A DNA stretch of 64,000 nt from Planctomycetota bacterium (GTDB lineage Bacteria; Planctomycetota; PLA2; JAEUHO01). The notes beneath the pieces are model-generated. The model was not told where the DNA came from. It searched no databases and saw nothing but the letters and a program-made list of their open reading frames with translations. Shown piece after piece: positions 24,450 through 33,303 of this stretch. The stretch is taken from NCBI GenBank assembly GCA_020851795.1, contig JADZCA010000046.1, positions 1-64,000 on the forward strand. Direction: 5' to 3'. The first letter of the stretch is position 1. The number at the start of each line of letters is the position of its first letter. Made by a program: the position numbers and the translations under genes.

Positions 24450-25754
24450 GTGCGTCGGCTCGCCCCCGTCCTCGCCGCTCTCGTCCTCGCCGGGGCGGCA
24501 CCCCGGGCGCGGGCGGACGCCCCCGCCGAGCGGGCGTCGGTCGAGGTGCTGATCGGTCGGCTGCAGTCCCCGTTCCGCATCGAGCGGGACGCGGCCGTCG
24601 CCGACCTGAGCGCGCGCGGGGCCGAAGCCCGGGCGGCCGTGATCGCGGCGTTCCGCACGGGCGACCGCGAGCTGCGCCTCGACCTCGTCCGCGTGCTCGC
24701 CGCAGACGGCTCGAAGGAGGCGCTCGACGTGCTGCTCGAGGCGCTCCCGTCGTTGCAGGACGCCGCGACGGCGACCGTCGTGCAGGCCTCGCTCGTCGAG
24801 CACGCCGAGCAGGTGGCCGACACCGTGAGCGCGTGGCGCGACGAGTCGGGCAAGGTCCCGCCCCGCGTCGCGGAGCTGGCGACGCTGCTGCAGCGGGCGC
24901 GCATCGAGGCGCGGTTCCTGTCGCGCAAGTCGTCGTCGGGCGGCACCGGCTCCTATCCCGGCCAGTTCGACGTGCTCAAGCCCGACCGGCGCGCGGCGCT
25001 CGAGGTCTGCCTCGACATCTTCCTCGACCGCGCCCCGAAGCGGCCGGGGCGGTTCCCGACGGGCACGTACCGCTTCCTGCGCCCGCCCTCGTTCTTCGTG
25101 GACTCGATCGAGCTCCGCGCGATGGCCCTGCACGCGATCGCCGAGCTCGCCACGCCCGACGACCGCGACGTGCTCGACGCGCTCGCCGGCTCGCTCGACA
25201 CGCTCGAGGAGGCGATCGCGGCCCGCGGCGGGCGCTTCTGGGCGCCGGTCGAGGCCGCGCTCGCCGACGGCGTGCTGGCGACGATGGCCAAGCTGCGGGG
25301 GCAGGACCCGACGCCGGAGCGCTACGCGTCCGAGGACCGCCCGGCCCCCCGCGGGGCCACGTGGCGGGAGCTCGCCGACGAGACCGTCGAGTGGCTCGCG
25401 CGCCAGATCGACCACCTCGACGACGCGGCCGCGCTCGCACTCCAGCTCACCGACTTCCGGCGGGCCGTCCAGCTCTACGAGCGCCTGCGCATGCGCAGCG
25501 AGGGCGCGATCCCGGCCTACAACCTCGCCTGCGCGCTCGCCCGCTGGTCGCGCGAGCCGGGCGAGCTCGACCCGAGCCGGCTGCGGGCACGCGCGCTGCT
25601 CGCGATCACCGACGCGGTGGACTCGGGCTACGCCGACTGGGCGTGGATGGAGCAGGACCGCGACCTCGACCCGATCCGCGACGAGCCGGGCTTCAAGGCG
25701 CTGCTCCAGCGCATGAAGGCCGAACCGAGCGGCGCCGCGACGCCGACCCGCTGA
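24450..25754 (+). CDS. Exported HEAT-like repeat protein
   Basis: 434 residues from GTG 24450. A signal peptide (LAPVLAALVLAGAAPRARA) precedes HEAT-like helices (RIERDAAVADLSARGAEARAAVIAAF, so built from paired helices) and a long alpha-helical middle. The C-terminus resembles TPR-linked tails (DLDPIRDEPGFKALLQRM). It is probably periplasmic and binds proteins. Convergent with the ubiA-like gene, 39 bases apart. Confidence 0.75.
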   Translation: MRRLAPVLAALVLAGAAPRARADAPAERASVEVLIGRLQSPFRIERDAAVADLSARGAEARAAVIAAFRTGDRELRLDLVRVLAADGSKEALDVLLEALPSLQDAATATVVQASLVEHAEQVADTVSAWRDESGKVPPRVAELATLLQRARIEARFLSRKSSSGGTGSYPGQFDVLKPDRRAALEVCLDIFLDRAPKRPGRFPTGTYRFLRPPSFFVDSIELRAMALHAIAELATPDDRDVLDALAGSLDTLEEAIAARGGRFWAPVEAALADGVLATMAKLRGQDPTPERYASEDRPAPRGATWRELADETVEWLARQIDHLDDAAALALQLTDFRRAVQLYERLRMRSEGAIPAYNLACALARWSREPGELDPSRLRARALLAITDAVDSGYADWAWMEQDRDLDPIRDEPGFKALLQRMKAEPSGAATPTR

Positions 25755-25771
25755 GCCCGGGGCTCCCGCGC

Positions 25772-25787
25772 GCCGACGAGGTCGGGG
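25772..25787 (-). repeat. Dispersed intergenic repeat core, fragment E (inverted)
   Basis: GCCGACGAGGTCGGGG is the exact reverse complement of 16 bases of the repeat core. It lies in the 39-base convergent gap between 25754 and 25794, where a hairpin could end transcription from both sides. Confidence 0.5.
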
Positions 25788-25793
25788 CCGCGC

Positions 25794-26693
25794 TCAGCGG
25801 CGCAGCGCGCGCACCGCGATCTGGCTCCCGAGGATGAGCGCGAACGCCCCGCCGAACGCGGCCACCGCGAGCGCCCACGCGCTGCCTTCCGCGCCGCCGG
25901 TGGCGAGCACCGCGTCGAGCCAGTAGAAGCCGAGCAGCATCTCGAGGACCTGCGCGCCGACCGGCGCCTTCGCGCGCGGGACGCGACGGAACGTCGCCGA
26001 CAGCACCACGGCGCCGGCGAAGAACGCGCCGAACACGGGCCCCGCACCCGCCGCGAGCGCGAGCACGGCCGCGCCGGCGAACGCCAGCGCGGTCGTGGCG
26101 GAGGCGACGTGACGACGCGCCGACGCGCGGTCGGGGCGGTCCTCGGCGGTCGAGAGCACCGTGATGCCGGCGGAGTAGAGGCCGACGCACGCGGGCGCGA
26201 GCAGCGTCCACGCCGGGGCCGTCCCGGCGAGCACGAGGGGCAGCACGCCGGTGGCGGCGTTGGCCGCGCGCACGCCGCCCATCGCGAGCGCACCGGGGAC
26301 GAGCGCGCGCTTGGCGCCGCCGTCGTAGGCGGCGGCGAGCACGACGGCGACGACGACGGCGACGCGCGACCCGGCGGGCCCGCCGCCCAGCGCGACGGCG
26401 CCCGCGGCCAGCGCCGCGACGAGGACGGCCGCGGCGGCGACGGGGAGGCGCCCCGAGGGGAGCGGTCGCTCCGGGTGCAGCACGACGTCGCGGCGGCGGT
26501 CGGCGAGGTCGTTGCCGGCCATCCCCGCGGCGTAGACGAGCACCGAGGTCGCCGCGAGCAGCAGCAGGTCGGACGCCCCCGCCGCGGGGCCCGCGCCGGC
26601 GCCGGGCCCGCGCGCGAGCAGCGCGCACGCGACCGCGTCGCACGCGGCCGTGGGCGCGAGCGGCGCGCGGACGAGCCGGAGCCAGTCCCTCAC
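25794..26693 (-). CDS. UbiA-family prenyltransferase
   Basis: 299 residues, about eight membrane helices. The first Asp-rich motif is NDLADRRRD (61-69), as in UbiA enzymes that move prenyl groups onto aromatic or other acceptors. The second conserved region appears as AYDGGAKRALVPGALAMGG, without the full DxxxD. The substrate cannot be told from sequence. It overlaps the rseP stop (GTGA), in an operon with dxr and rseP; dxr makes isoprenoid precursors, so a link to prenyl metabolism is attractive. Confidence 0.8.
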   Translation of the reverse strand: MRDWLRLVRAPLAPTAACDAVACALLARGPGAGAGPAAGASDLLLLAATSVLVYAAGMAGNDLADRRRDVVLHPERPLPSGRLPVAAAAVLVAALAAGAVALGGGPAGSRVAVVVAVVLAAAYDGGAKRALVPGALAMGGVRAANAATGVLPLVLAGTAPAWTLLAPACVGLYSAGITVLSTAEDRPDRASARRHVASATTALAFAGAAVLALAAGAGPVFGAFFAGAVVLSATFRRVPRAKAPVGAQVLEMLLGFYWLDAVLATGGAEGSAWALAVAAFGGAFALILGSQIAVRALRR

Positions 26694-28666
26694 GGCCGTT
26701 CGCCGACCCCGAAGACGTTCTTCACGTCGTTGCGGAGCGCGAAGACCATCAGCAGGAGCAGCAGCGCCATGCCGACGAGCTGGAGGTTGCCCACGGTGCG
26801 GTCGGAGAGCCGACGCCCGCCGCGCAGCTTCTCGACGAGCAGCAGCACGATCGTGCCGCCGTCGAGCACCGGCACCGGCAGGACGTTGAGCACCGCGAGG
26901 TTGACGCTGATGAAGGCGAGGAAGGAGAGGAACGCCGCCATGCCGAGCGAGGCCGCCCCCGACGACATCTGCGCGATCGACAGCGGCCCCGACACGTTCT
27001 GCGAGAACGAGATGTCGTTGCCGAAGAAGCGCGCGATCGAGCGGAACGTCATCGTGACGTCGCCCCACGCACGGCGCGCCCCCAGCGCGAGCACGTCGAG
27101 CGGGCCGTCCACCGGCACCGGCTCGCGCACGACCGAGGCGACGTAGCGCGCCTCGCCCGACGCCGGGTCGCGCGGCGCCGCCGGGACCACCGACACGGTC
27201 CGCGGGGCCTCCGTGCCGGTCTGGAGCAACAGCGCCACGGGCTTCTCGGTGAACGCGAGCCCCGCGGCCAGCACGTCCTTCCAGGTCTTGACGGGCTTGC
27301 CGTCGAGCTCGAGCAGCCGGTCGCCGTCGCGCACGCCGCCCGCCGCGGCGGGGCTCCCCCCGACGAAGTCGAACGACGACGTGAGCACGCGCACGCCCTC
27401 GGCGGGCGGCTCGGTCTCGAAGGCCACGGCGTCGAGCAGCGCGGCGACCGCCGCCGCGTCGGCGGCGGCGGCGGTGAGGGTCACCTCGCGGCCCTCGCGG
27501 CGCACGGCGAGCGTCGAGAGCGTCGCCCGGGCGGCGAGGTCGCCGCGGCGCCACACGGGCGCGCCGTCGGCCGCGACGACCTCGTCGCCGACCGCGAGGC
27601 CCGCGGCGGTCGCCGGGCTGCCGGGACGCACGGCCCGCGCGACGAGCGGCACGTAGGCGGCGACGCCGAGGCGGCGCGGCGCGGCCTTGCTCGGCGTGCC
27701 CCACGCGGTCGCGAGGTCGAGCTCGACGGCCTCGCCGCCGCGTTCGACGCGCACGCGGCGGCGGCCCGCCTCGAACGCGTCGCGCACCGCGCCGTCGGCC
27801 TGCGCGCCGCCCACGACCGGGCGCGCGTCCACGGTCGCGGCGTCGGTCGGGCCGACGACGAGCTTCTTGCCGCCCTCGCCGACGACGGTGAGCCGCGCCG
27901 AGGGGAGGACGCGGGCCTGCTGCATGCCCTCCTTCTCGTCGTAGGCGGGCGTCAGCGTGGTCAGGACGCGCTTGCCGCCGCGCTCGACCTCGACCTCCAC
28001 GGTGCGGTCGCGCGGCGTCAGGATCACCTCGGTGCGGACGTCGCCGAACGTGCGCACGGCCTTGCCGTCGTAGGCCACGACGCGGTCGCCGGCGCGCAGG
28101 CCCGCCTGCCACGCGGGGCCGCCCGGCGCGACGTCGCCGAGCACGGGCGGGGACTCGGGGACGCCGACGCCGTACGCGGCCGCGTAGCACGCGACGGCGG
28201 CGAACATGTTCATGATCACGCCCGCGCTCGCGATGAAGATGCGCTGCGACACGCTCTTGGCGGGGAACTCGTCGGGCAGCGGCTCGCGCGGCGCGCCGCC
28301 GACCCCGCTCGTCGCGCTCCCGTCGCCGCCGATCTCGCCCGCCATCTTCACGTAGCCGCCCAGCGGGATCGCGGAGAAGCGCACGTCCATCGCCCCGGTG
28401 GTGGCGTCGAACTGGCGCCGGCCGAAGGTCAGGCGGCGCTTGCCGCCCTTGGGCGTCTCCCAGCCGATCAGGCGCGGGCCGAAGCCGATCGCGAACGTCT
28501 CGACCCGCGTGCCGGTGAGGCGGCACGCGAGGAAGTGGCCGAGCTCGTGGATCGCGATCAGCGCGCTGATGCCGACGATGGCGAGGAGGACGGAGACGAA
28601 GGAGTGGTCGCCGTCGTACGCGCGCGCGGCGAGCACGACGCCGAGGGCGGCGGTCAGCGGGAGCAT
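26690..28666 (-). CDS. rseP: Site-2 intramembrane zinc protease RseP
   Basis: 658 residues. HELGH (40-44) in the first helix and NVLPVPVLDGG near the C-terminus make the zinc site of M50 proteases. Three PDZ-like modules are seen: VLGDVAPGGPAWQAGLRAGD, ARAVRPGSPATAAGLAVGD and FVGGSPAAAGGVRDGDR; E. coli RseP has two and is about 450 residues long. It cleaves transmembrane anti-sigma factors or signal peptides in the inner membrane. The start at ATG 28666 overlaps dxr by 13 bases, the usual dxr-rseP arrangement. Confidence 0.95.
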   Translation of the reverse strand: MLPLTAALGVVLAARAYDGDHSFVSVLLAIVGISALIAIHELGHFLACRLTGTRVETFAIGFGPRLIGWETPKGGKRRLTFGRRQFDATTGAMDVRFSAIPLGGYVKMAGEIGGDGSATSGVGGAPREPLPDEFPAKSVSQRIFIASAGVIMNMFAAVACYAAAYGVGVPESPPVLGDVAPGGPAWQAGLRAGDRVVAYDGKAVRTFGDVRTEVILTPRDRTVEVEVERGGKRVLTTLTPAYDEKEGMQQARVLPSARLTVVGEGGKKLVVGPTDAATVDARPVVGGAQADGAVRDAFEAGRRRVRVERGGEAVELDLATAWGTPSKAAPRRLGVAAYVPLVARAVRPGSPATAAGLAVGDEVVAADGAPVWRRGDLAARATLSTLAVRREGREVTLTAAAADAAAVAALLDAVAFETEPPAEGVRVLTSSFDFVGGSPAAAGGVRDGDRLLELDGKPVKTWKDVLAAGLAFTEKPVALLLQTGTEAPRTVSVVPAAPRDPASGEARYVASVVREPVPVDGPLDVLALGARRAWGDVTMTFRSIARFFGNDISFSQNVSGPLSIAQMSSGAASLGMAAFLSFLAFISVNLAVLNVLPVPVLDGGTIVLLLVEKLRGGRRLSDRTVGNLQLVGMALLLLLMVFALRNDVKNVFGVGERP

Positions 28667-29805
28667 CGGGCGGTGATCTCCTCCCGTGCCCACGCGTCCA
28701 CACGGAGGACGTCGTCGAGCGTCGGGTGGGGGACGAAGGGGTGGCGGGCGAGCGCGTCGGCGCACACCGTCGCGATCGCGTCGAAGCCGAGCCCGCCGGC
28801 GAGGAACGCGGCGACCGCGACCTCGTCGGCGCCGTTGAGCGCGGCGCCGGCGGTCCCGCCGCGGCGCGCCGCCTCGAAACCGAGGTCGAGGCCGGGGAAG
28901 CGCTCGCGGTCCGGGGCGAGGAACGTGAGCTGGCTGTAGTCGCGCACGTCGAAGCGCGGACGCTCGGCCGGCAGGCGCTCGGGGAAGCCGAGCGCGTAGC
29001 GGATCGGCGTGCGCATGTCGGGCGGGCCCATCTGCGCGACGACGCTGCCGTCGACGAACTCGACCATGCTGTGGACGATCGACTGCGGGTGCACGACGAC
29101 CTCGATGCGGTCGGCGGGCACGTCGAAGAGCCACCGGGCCTCGATCACCTCGAGCGCCTTGTTGAGCAGCGTCGCGCTGTCCACGGTGATGCGCGGGCCC
29201 ATCGCCCACGTCGGGTGGCGCAGCGCCTCCGCCGGCGTCACCCGCGCGAGCCGCGCGCGGTCGGCGTGGAGGAACGGGCCGCCCGACGCGGTGAGCACGA
29301 GGCGGCGGACCTCGCCCGGCCGGCCCGCGCGCAGGCACTGGTGGATCGCGCAGTGCTCGCTGTCCACGGGGACGATCTCGGCCCCGGAGGCGCGCGCCGC
29401 CGCCCCGAGCAGCGGGCCCGCGACGACCATCGACTCCTTGTTCGCGAGCGCGAGCCGCTTGCCCCGTGCCGCCGCGCGCAGGCTCGCGGGCAGGCCCGCG
29501 GCGCCGGTCGTCGCCTGCAGCACCGTCGTCGCCGACGGCTCGTCGACGAGCGAGAGCACGCCCTCGGGGCCGACGCGCAGCTCCGGGTCGCCGGGGCGCA
29601 GCGACGGGCGCAGCGCCTGCGCGGCCTCGGGGTCGGAGAGCGCGATGCGGGGGCAGCGCAGGCGTCGCGCCATCGCGAGCAGCGCCTCGCCGCGGCGCCC
29701 CGAGGCGAGCCCCTCGACCCGGAACCGGTCGCGGTGGGCCTCGAGCACGTCCGCGGCCTGGGTCCCGACGCTGCCCGTCGCGCCGAGCACGACGACGCCG
29801 GTCAC
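28654..29805 (-). CDS. dxr: 1-deoxy-D-xylulose 5-phosphate reductoisomerase
   Basis: 383 residues from GTG 29805, with GGAGG 5 nt upstream. NADPH site GATGSVGTQ, then LANKESMVVAG, VDSEHCAIHQC (metal-binding region), SGGPF, and HPTWAMGPRITVDSATL. It catalyses the second step of the MEP pathway to isoprenoids, giving MEP from DXP. It is the first gene of the dxr-rseP-ubiA-like operon and divergent from purM. Confidence 0.95.
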   Translation of the reverse strand: MTGVVVLGATGSVGTQAADVLEAHRDRFRVEGLASGRRGEALLAMARRLRCPRIALSDPEAAQALRPSLRPGDPELRVGPEGVLSLVDEPSATTVLQATTGAAGLPASLRAAARGKRLALANKESMVVAGPLLGAAARASGAEIVPVDSEHCAIHQCLRAGRPGEVRRLVLTASGGPFLHADRARLARVTPAEALRHPTWAMGPRITVDSATLLNKALEVIEARWLFDVPADRIEVVVHPQSIVHSMVEFVDGSVVAQMGPPDMRTPIRYALGFPERLPAERPRFDVRDYSQLTFLAPDRERFPGLDLGFEAARRGGTAGAALNGADEVAVAAFLAGGLGFDAIATVCADALARHPFVPHPTLDDVLRVDAWAREEITARCSR

Positions 29806-29841
29806 GGACACCTCCGGGGGGGACGCACGCGCATCGACGCC

Positions 29842-29847
29842 ACGATA
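29842..29847 (-). promoter_or_regulatory. -10 element for dxr operon
   Basis: TATCGT on the minus strand, 36 nt before GTG 29805. Confidence 0.4.
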
Positions 29848-29944
29848 CCGGGACCGCCACGGTTGGCGCGCCGCCGTCCGGGGGCGTTGCCGGCGCCGAT
29901 CGGCCGATCCGCGGGCGCGATGGGGCGGTGGGGGCGGGCGGTCG

Positions 29945-29950
29945 TACCTT
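29945..29950 (+). promoter_or_regulatory. -10 element for purM
   Basis: TACCTT, 24 nt before ATG 29975, with GGAG between. Confidence 0.35.
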
Positions 29951-29974
29951 GGCGCCCCCTCCCGGAGCGCCCCC

Positions 29975-31018
29975 ATGGCCCGCCTCACCTACAAGGACGC
30001 CGGCGTCGACGTGAAGGCGAAGGCCTCGATGCTCTCGGGCATCGCCGGCGCGGTCCGCTCGACCTTCACCGACCGGGTGCTCAACGAGCCGGGGGCGTTC
30101 GCCGGCTGCTTCCGGGCGTCGTTTCCCGGCATGAAGGACCCGGTCCTCGTCGCCACCAACGACGGCGTCGGCACGAAGACCAAGGTCGCCGCGCGGGTCG
30201 GCGACCACCGCGGGATCGGCGCCGACATCGTGGGGCACTGCATCAACGACGCGCTGGTGCAGGGGGCCGAGCCGCTCTTCTTCCTCGACTACTTCGCCTC
30301 GGCGCACCTCGACCGCGCCGTGTTCGAGGCGGTCGTCGAGGGGGCCGCGCAGGCCTGCCGGGCGCACGGGATCGCGCTGCTCGGCGGCGAGACCGCCGAG
30401 ATGCCCGACGTGTACGTGGCCGGCGAGTACGACTTCGCCGGGTTCCTCGTCGGCGTCGTGGACCGCGCGAAGATGTGGCCCAAGGACGTCGCCCCGGGCG
30501 ACGCGCTGGTCGGCGTGGCGTCGAGCGGCCTGCACACGAACGGGTTCTCGCTCGTCAACCGCCTCGCCGACCGCGGGTCCATCGACCTGACGCGCGACCC
30601 GGGCGGCCTCGGGACGACGCTCGGCCTAGCGCTGCTGGCGCCGCACCGTCCCTACCTGCGCCCGATGGTGGCGCTGCGCGAGCGCATGCCCGTCCACGCG
30701 ATCAGCCACATCACGGGCGGGTCGTTCGCGAAGAACCTCCCGCGCGTGCTGCCCGAGGGCGTGGGCGCGGAGGTGGACCTCGCGTCGTGGACGCCGCCGC
30801 CGCTGTTCCGCCATCTCGTGGCGGCGGCCGGGCTCTCGGGCGTCGAGCCGTACGAGTTCCTCAACATGGGCTGCGGGCTCGTCGTCGTGGTCCCCAAGGA
30901 GCTCGCGATGCGCGCCGTGGCCGAGCTGCAGGCGCTCGGCGAACGGGCGTGGGTGATCGGGAGGCTCGTCCCCGGCGCCGGCGTCCGCCTCGTCGGCGGG
31001 GAAATCGGGGTCAGGTGA
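29975..31018 (+). CDS. purM: Phosphoribosylformylglycinamidine cyclo-ligase
   Basis: 347 residues, normal length. Motifs include YKDAGVDVKAKASML, VATNDGVGTKTKVA, VGHCINDALVQGAEPLFF (with the DxxxxGA region), GGETAEMPD, SSGLHTNGFSL, and HITGGSFAKNLPR. It closes the imidazole ring to AIR in purine synthesis. The last six residues (EIGVR region) and the stop are encoded by the left arm of a palindromic repeat, so the natural C-terminus was probably replaced; the catalytic core is intact. Confidence 0.95.
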   Translation: MARLTYKDAGVDVKAKASMLSGIAGAVRSTFTDRVLNEPGAFAGCFRASFPGMKDPVLVATNDGVGTKTKVAARVGDHRGIGADIVGHCINDALVQGAEPLFFLDYFASAHLDRAVFEAVVEGAAQACRAHGIALLGGETAEMPDVYVAGEYDFAGFLVGVVDRAKMWPKDVAPGDALVGVASSGLHTNGFSLVNRLADRGSIDLTRDPGGLGTTLGLALLAPHRPYLRPMVALRERMPVHAISHITGGSFAKNLPRVLPEGVGAEVDLASWTPPPLFRHLVAAAGLSGVEPYEFLNMGCGLVVVVPKELAMRAVAELQALGERAWVIGRLVPGAGVRLVGGEIGVR

Positions 31019-31063
31019 TTTCCCCGCAGCACGGGGACGTCGGCACCTGACCCCGATTTCCCC
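30998..31063. repeat. REP-like palindromic element
   Basis: A perfect 20-base inverted repeat (left arm 30998-31017, right arm 31044-31063; GGGGAAATCGGGGTCAGGTG) with an inner hairpin CCCCG-cagca-CGGGG at 31022-31036. A degenerate further unit (CCTGACCCCCGTATCCCCG) follows at 31081-31099. The sequence resembles GGGGTCAGG/CGATTTCCCC palindromes widespread in bacteria and linked to REP-associated transposases. It lies in the purM 3' end and the convergent gap, and may act as a terminator. Confidence 0.85.
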
Positions 31064-31179
31064 ATGCTGCGGGAAACCCTCCTGACCCCCGTATCCCCGC
31101 GGCGGGTCGAGGGCGCGAGCGCGCGCGGGGTCCAGACGAGCGGCACCCGAAGCGTGCGGCGCCGGCAGCCGCGCGCGGG

Positions 31180-31836
31180 TCAGTCGCCTTCCTTGCCGCG
31201 CTGCTTGGCGCCAGCGGGCTGCTCGAAGGCGCGCCAGTTCGGGCCGTCGTCGCGGCCGCCGCGGTCCTTCTCCTCGCGGAGCTCGACCCGCGGGGCGGGC
31301 GCCGTCGGGTCGCGGTCGGCCGCGTAGACGCCCTCGGCCACGTACCCGTAGCCGGCCGCGTCCAGGTAGAAGCCGCGCAGCACCTTCGGCCCCGCGCGGT
31401 GCGGGAGCGCGACGACGGCCACCGTCGCCGACGCGAGCCGCGCGTCCACGCCGCGGTGCCCCTCGACGAGCGTCTTGACGCCCGTGGGGTGGACGCCGCC
31501 CGGGAGCAGCACCTCGTACCGGTACGGGCCCCGGACCGTGAACGCGGCGTCGGCGTCGTGCGTCACCGGCCCGTCCCACAGGCCCGCGGCGACGAGGTCG
31601 TCGAGCGAGCCGAACTCGCCCTTGCCGTCGTGGTCGTCGTCGCGCAAGGTCTTCGCGAGGAAGCGGCGCTCGGCGTCGAGGAGCCCCCGCAGCGTCGCCA
31701 GCCCCTGCTCCTCGCGCCCGATCACGTCGCGCGCGCTGCGCTCGCTCGCCGCCACGACGTACGCGCCGCCGAGCAGGCTCGCCACGAGGACGACCTCGAG
31801 CGTGCCGAAGCGCAGCGAGCGGTGGCGGACGGGCAT
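31180..31836 (-). CDS. Single-pass membrane protein, pilin-like N-terminus
   Basis: 218 residues from ATG 31836. One N-terminal hydrophobic helix (GTLEVVLVASLLGGAYVV) follows a short basic stretch. The following helix and DDDHDGKGEFGSLDDL region resemble type II pseudopilin-like proteins of planctomycetes. The C-terminus is charged. TACGCT 8 nt upstream suggests a leaderless transcript. Divergent from the DUF58 gene. The exact family is not certain. Confidence 0.65.
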   Translation of the reverse strand: MPVRHRSLRFGTLEVVLVASLLGGAYVVAASERSARDVIGREEQGLATLRGLLDAERRFLAKTLRDDDHDGKGEFGSLDDLVAAGLWDGPVTHDADAAFTVRGPYRYEVLLPGGVHPTGVKTLVEGHRGVDARLASATVAVVALPHRAGPKVLRGFYLDAAGYGYVAEGVYAADRDPTAPAPRVELREEKDRGGRDDGPNWRAFEQPAGAKQRGKEGD

Positions 31837-31844
31837 CGCCCCGC

Positions 31845-31850
31845 AGCGTA
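31845..31850 (-). promoter_or_regulatory. -10 element, leaderless start of pilin-like gene
   Basis: TACGCT on the minus strand, 8 nt before ATG 31836. Confidence 0.4.
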
Positions 31851-31893
31851 CCCCGGGGGGACCGGGGCGGCGAACCGACGAGCGCGTCGTCCG

Positions 31894-31899
31894 TATACT
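31894..31899 (+). promoter_or_regulatory. -10 element, leaderless start of DUF58 gene
   Basis: TATACT, then 6 nt, then GTG 31906. This is the best -10 hexamer in the window, and no room is left for a leader. Confidence 0.6.
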
Positions 31900-31905
31900 C
31901 CCCCC

Positions 31906-33303
31906 GTGGGCCCGCCCGACGACGCGGACCGTCCCGAGGACGCGGCGAGCCGTCGGCCGCCGGGGGCGGGGCCCGCGTCGGCGCTCCCGCCCGCGACCGC
32001 CGACGGCGAGCGCGCCCGTCGGCGCGCCTCCGATCGCCGGGCCCGCGGCGTGCTCGTCGCCGTGGCCGCGGCCCTCGTCGCGCTGTCGTGGCTCGACAGC
32101 CTCCCGGCCCTGTTCCTCGGGCTCGTCCTGCTCCAGGCCGCGACGATCGCCGCGTCGGTCCGGCGCGGCCGCGTCGCGGGGACGCGGGGCGTCGAGACCG
32201 GCGCGCCGCGCGTGACGACGACGGCGTCGGGTCGGGGGTGGCTGTCGGTGGCGTGGGGGCTCGTGCTCGTCGGGATCTTCCTCGACAGCGCCCCGCTGCG
32301 CCTCGCGGTCTGCCTCGGCTTCGCCGTCTCGGTGGCGTCGTGGCCGCTCGTGCGGGCCAACGGCGCGCGGATCGTCCTGCGCCGCCGCGTGCCGGCCCGG
32401 GCGCGCGCCGGCGCCCCGAGCGAGGTCGCCTACGAGGTCGCCACCGAGGACCGCCGCGTCGCGCGCGCGGTCGTGGTCGCCGACAACCTCGGGCTCCTCG
32501 CGCGGCCGGGCGCGATCGAGGTGGCCTTCGACCTCGTCACCGCGACGCCGACGCAGGCGACGGTGCCCGTCACGTTCGAGCGGCGCGGCTGGAAGCGTCT
32601 GCGCTCGCCCCGGGTCTCGAGCCGCTTCCCGCTCGGGCTCTTCGAGGTCGCCTGCGACCTCGCCGCCCCCGCGGAGGTCCTCGTCCACCCGCGCGAAGGG
32701 CGCGCGACGCCCGTGCTGTTGACGCGGCTCTCCGGCTCCGACGCGCCGCGCGCCGCCGCCATGCGGCCCCAGCCGGGCACCGAGGAGCTCTACGGCCTGC
32801 GGGCGTTCCGCGCCGGCGACGACCCGCGCCGCATCCACTGGCGCACGACCGCGCGCCGCGGCGAGACGACCGTCGTCGAGCGGCGCGACGAGGGCTTCGG
32901 CGAGGTCGTCGTCGCGCTCGGCCGAGGCGTCGGCCGCGGCGGCGACGCCGACCGCCGCTTCGAGCGCGCCGTCTCGGTGGCCGCCACGGTCGTGCGCGCC
33001 GCCGTGCGCCACGGCGTCCCCGCGCGGCTGCTGCTCGGCGAGCGGGCCGCGCCCGCCGGGCTCGTCGTCCGCGGTCGCACGGGGCTCCTGCGCGCGCTCG
33101 ACGCGCTCGCCGAGGTCCGCGCGGTCGCCGACCGCGACGGCGGCGAGCGGCGCCCGAGCGCGGCGCTCGGCGCGCTGCGCACGCCGGGCACCGTCGTGTG
33201 GGTGACCGCGGGCGGCGACGAGGTCGCGCCGACCGTGGCCGACGCGCTCGTGCTGCGGGCCGACGACCCCGACCTCGCGCGCTGGGTGCGAGGCCTCCCG
33301 TGA
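31906..33303 (+). CDS. DUF58 domain protein
   Basis: 465 residues. Two membrane helices near the N-terminus (VLVAVAAALVALSWL and WLSVAWGLVLVGIFL). The C-terminal half has the DUF58 core: PQPGTEELYGLRAFRAGDD and PRRIHWRTTARRGE. DUF58 proteins usually travel with a MoxR ATPase and a transglutaminase. Here the transglutaminase follows, overlapping by GTGA, and no MoxR gene is present in the window. Role: envelope, exact function unknown. Confidence 0.88.
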   Translation: MGPPDDADRPEDAASRRPPGAGPASALPPATADGERARRRASDRRARGVLVAVAAALVALSWLDSLPALFLGLVLLQAATIAASVRRGRVAGTRGVETGAPRVTTTASGRGWLSVAWGLVLVGIFLDSAPLRLAVCLGFAVSVASWPLVRANGARIVLRRRVPARARAGAPSEVAYEVATEDRRVARAVVVADNLGLLARPGAIEVAFDLVTATPTQATVPVTFERRGWKRLRSPRVSSRFPLGLFEVACDLAAPAEVLVHPREGRATPVLLTRLSGSDAPRAAAMRPQPGTEELYGLRAFRAGDDPRRIHWRTTARRGETTVVERRDEGFGEVVVALGRGVGRGGDADRRFERAVSVAATVVRAAVRHGVPARLLLGERAAPAGLVVRGRTGLLRALDALAEVRAVADRDGGERRPSAALGALRTPGTVVWVTAGGDEVAPTVADALVLRADDPDLARWVRGLP

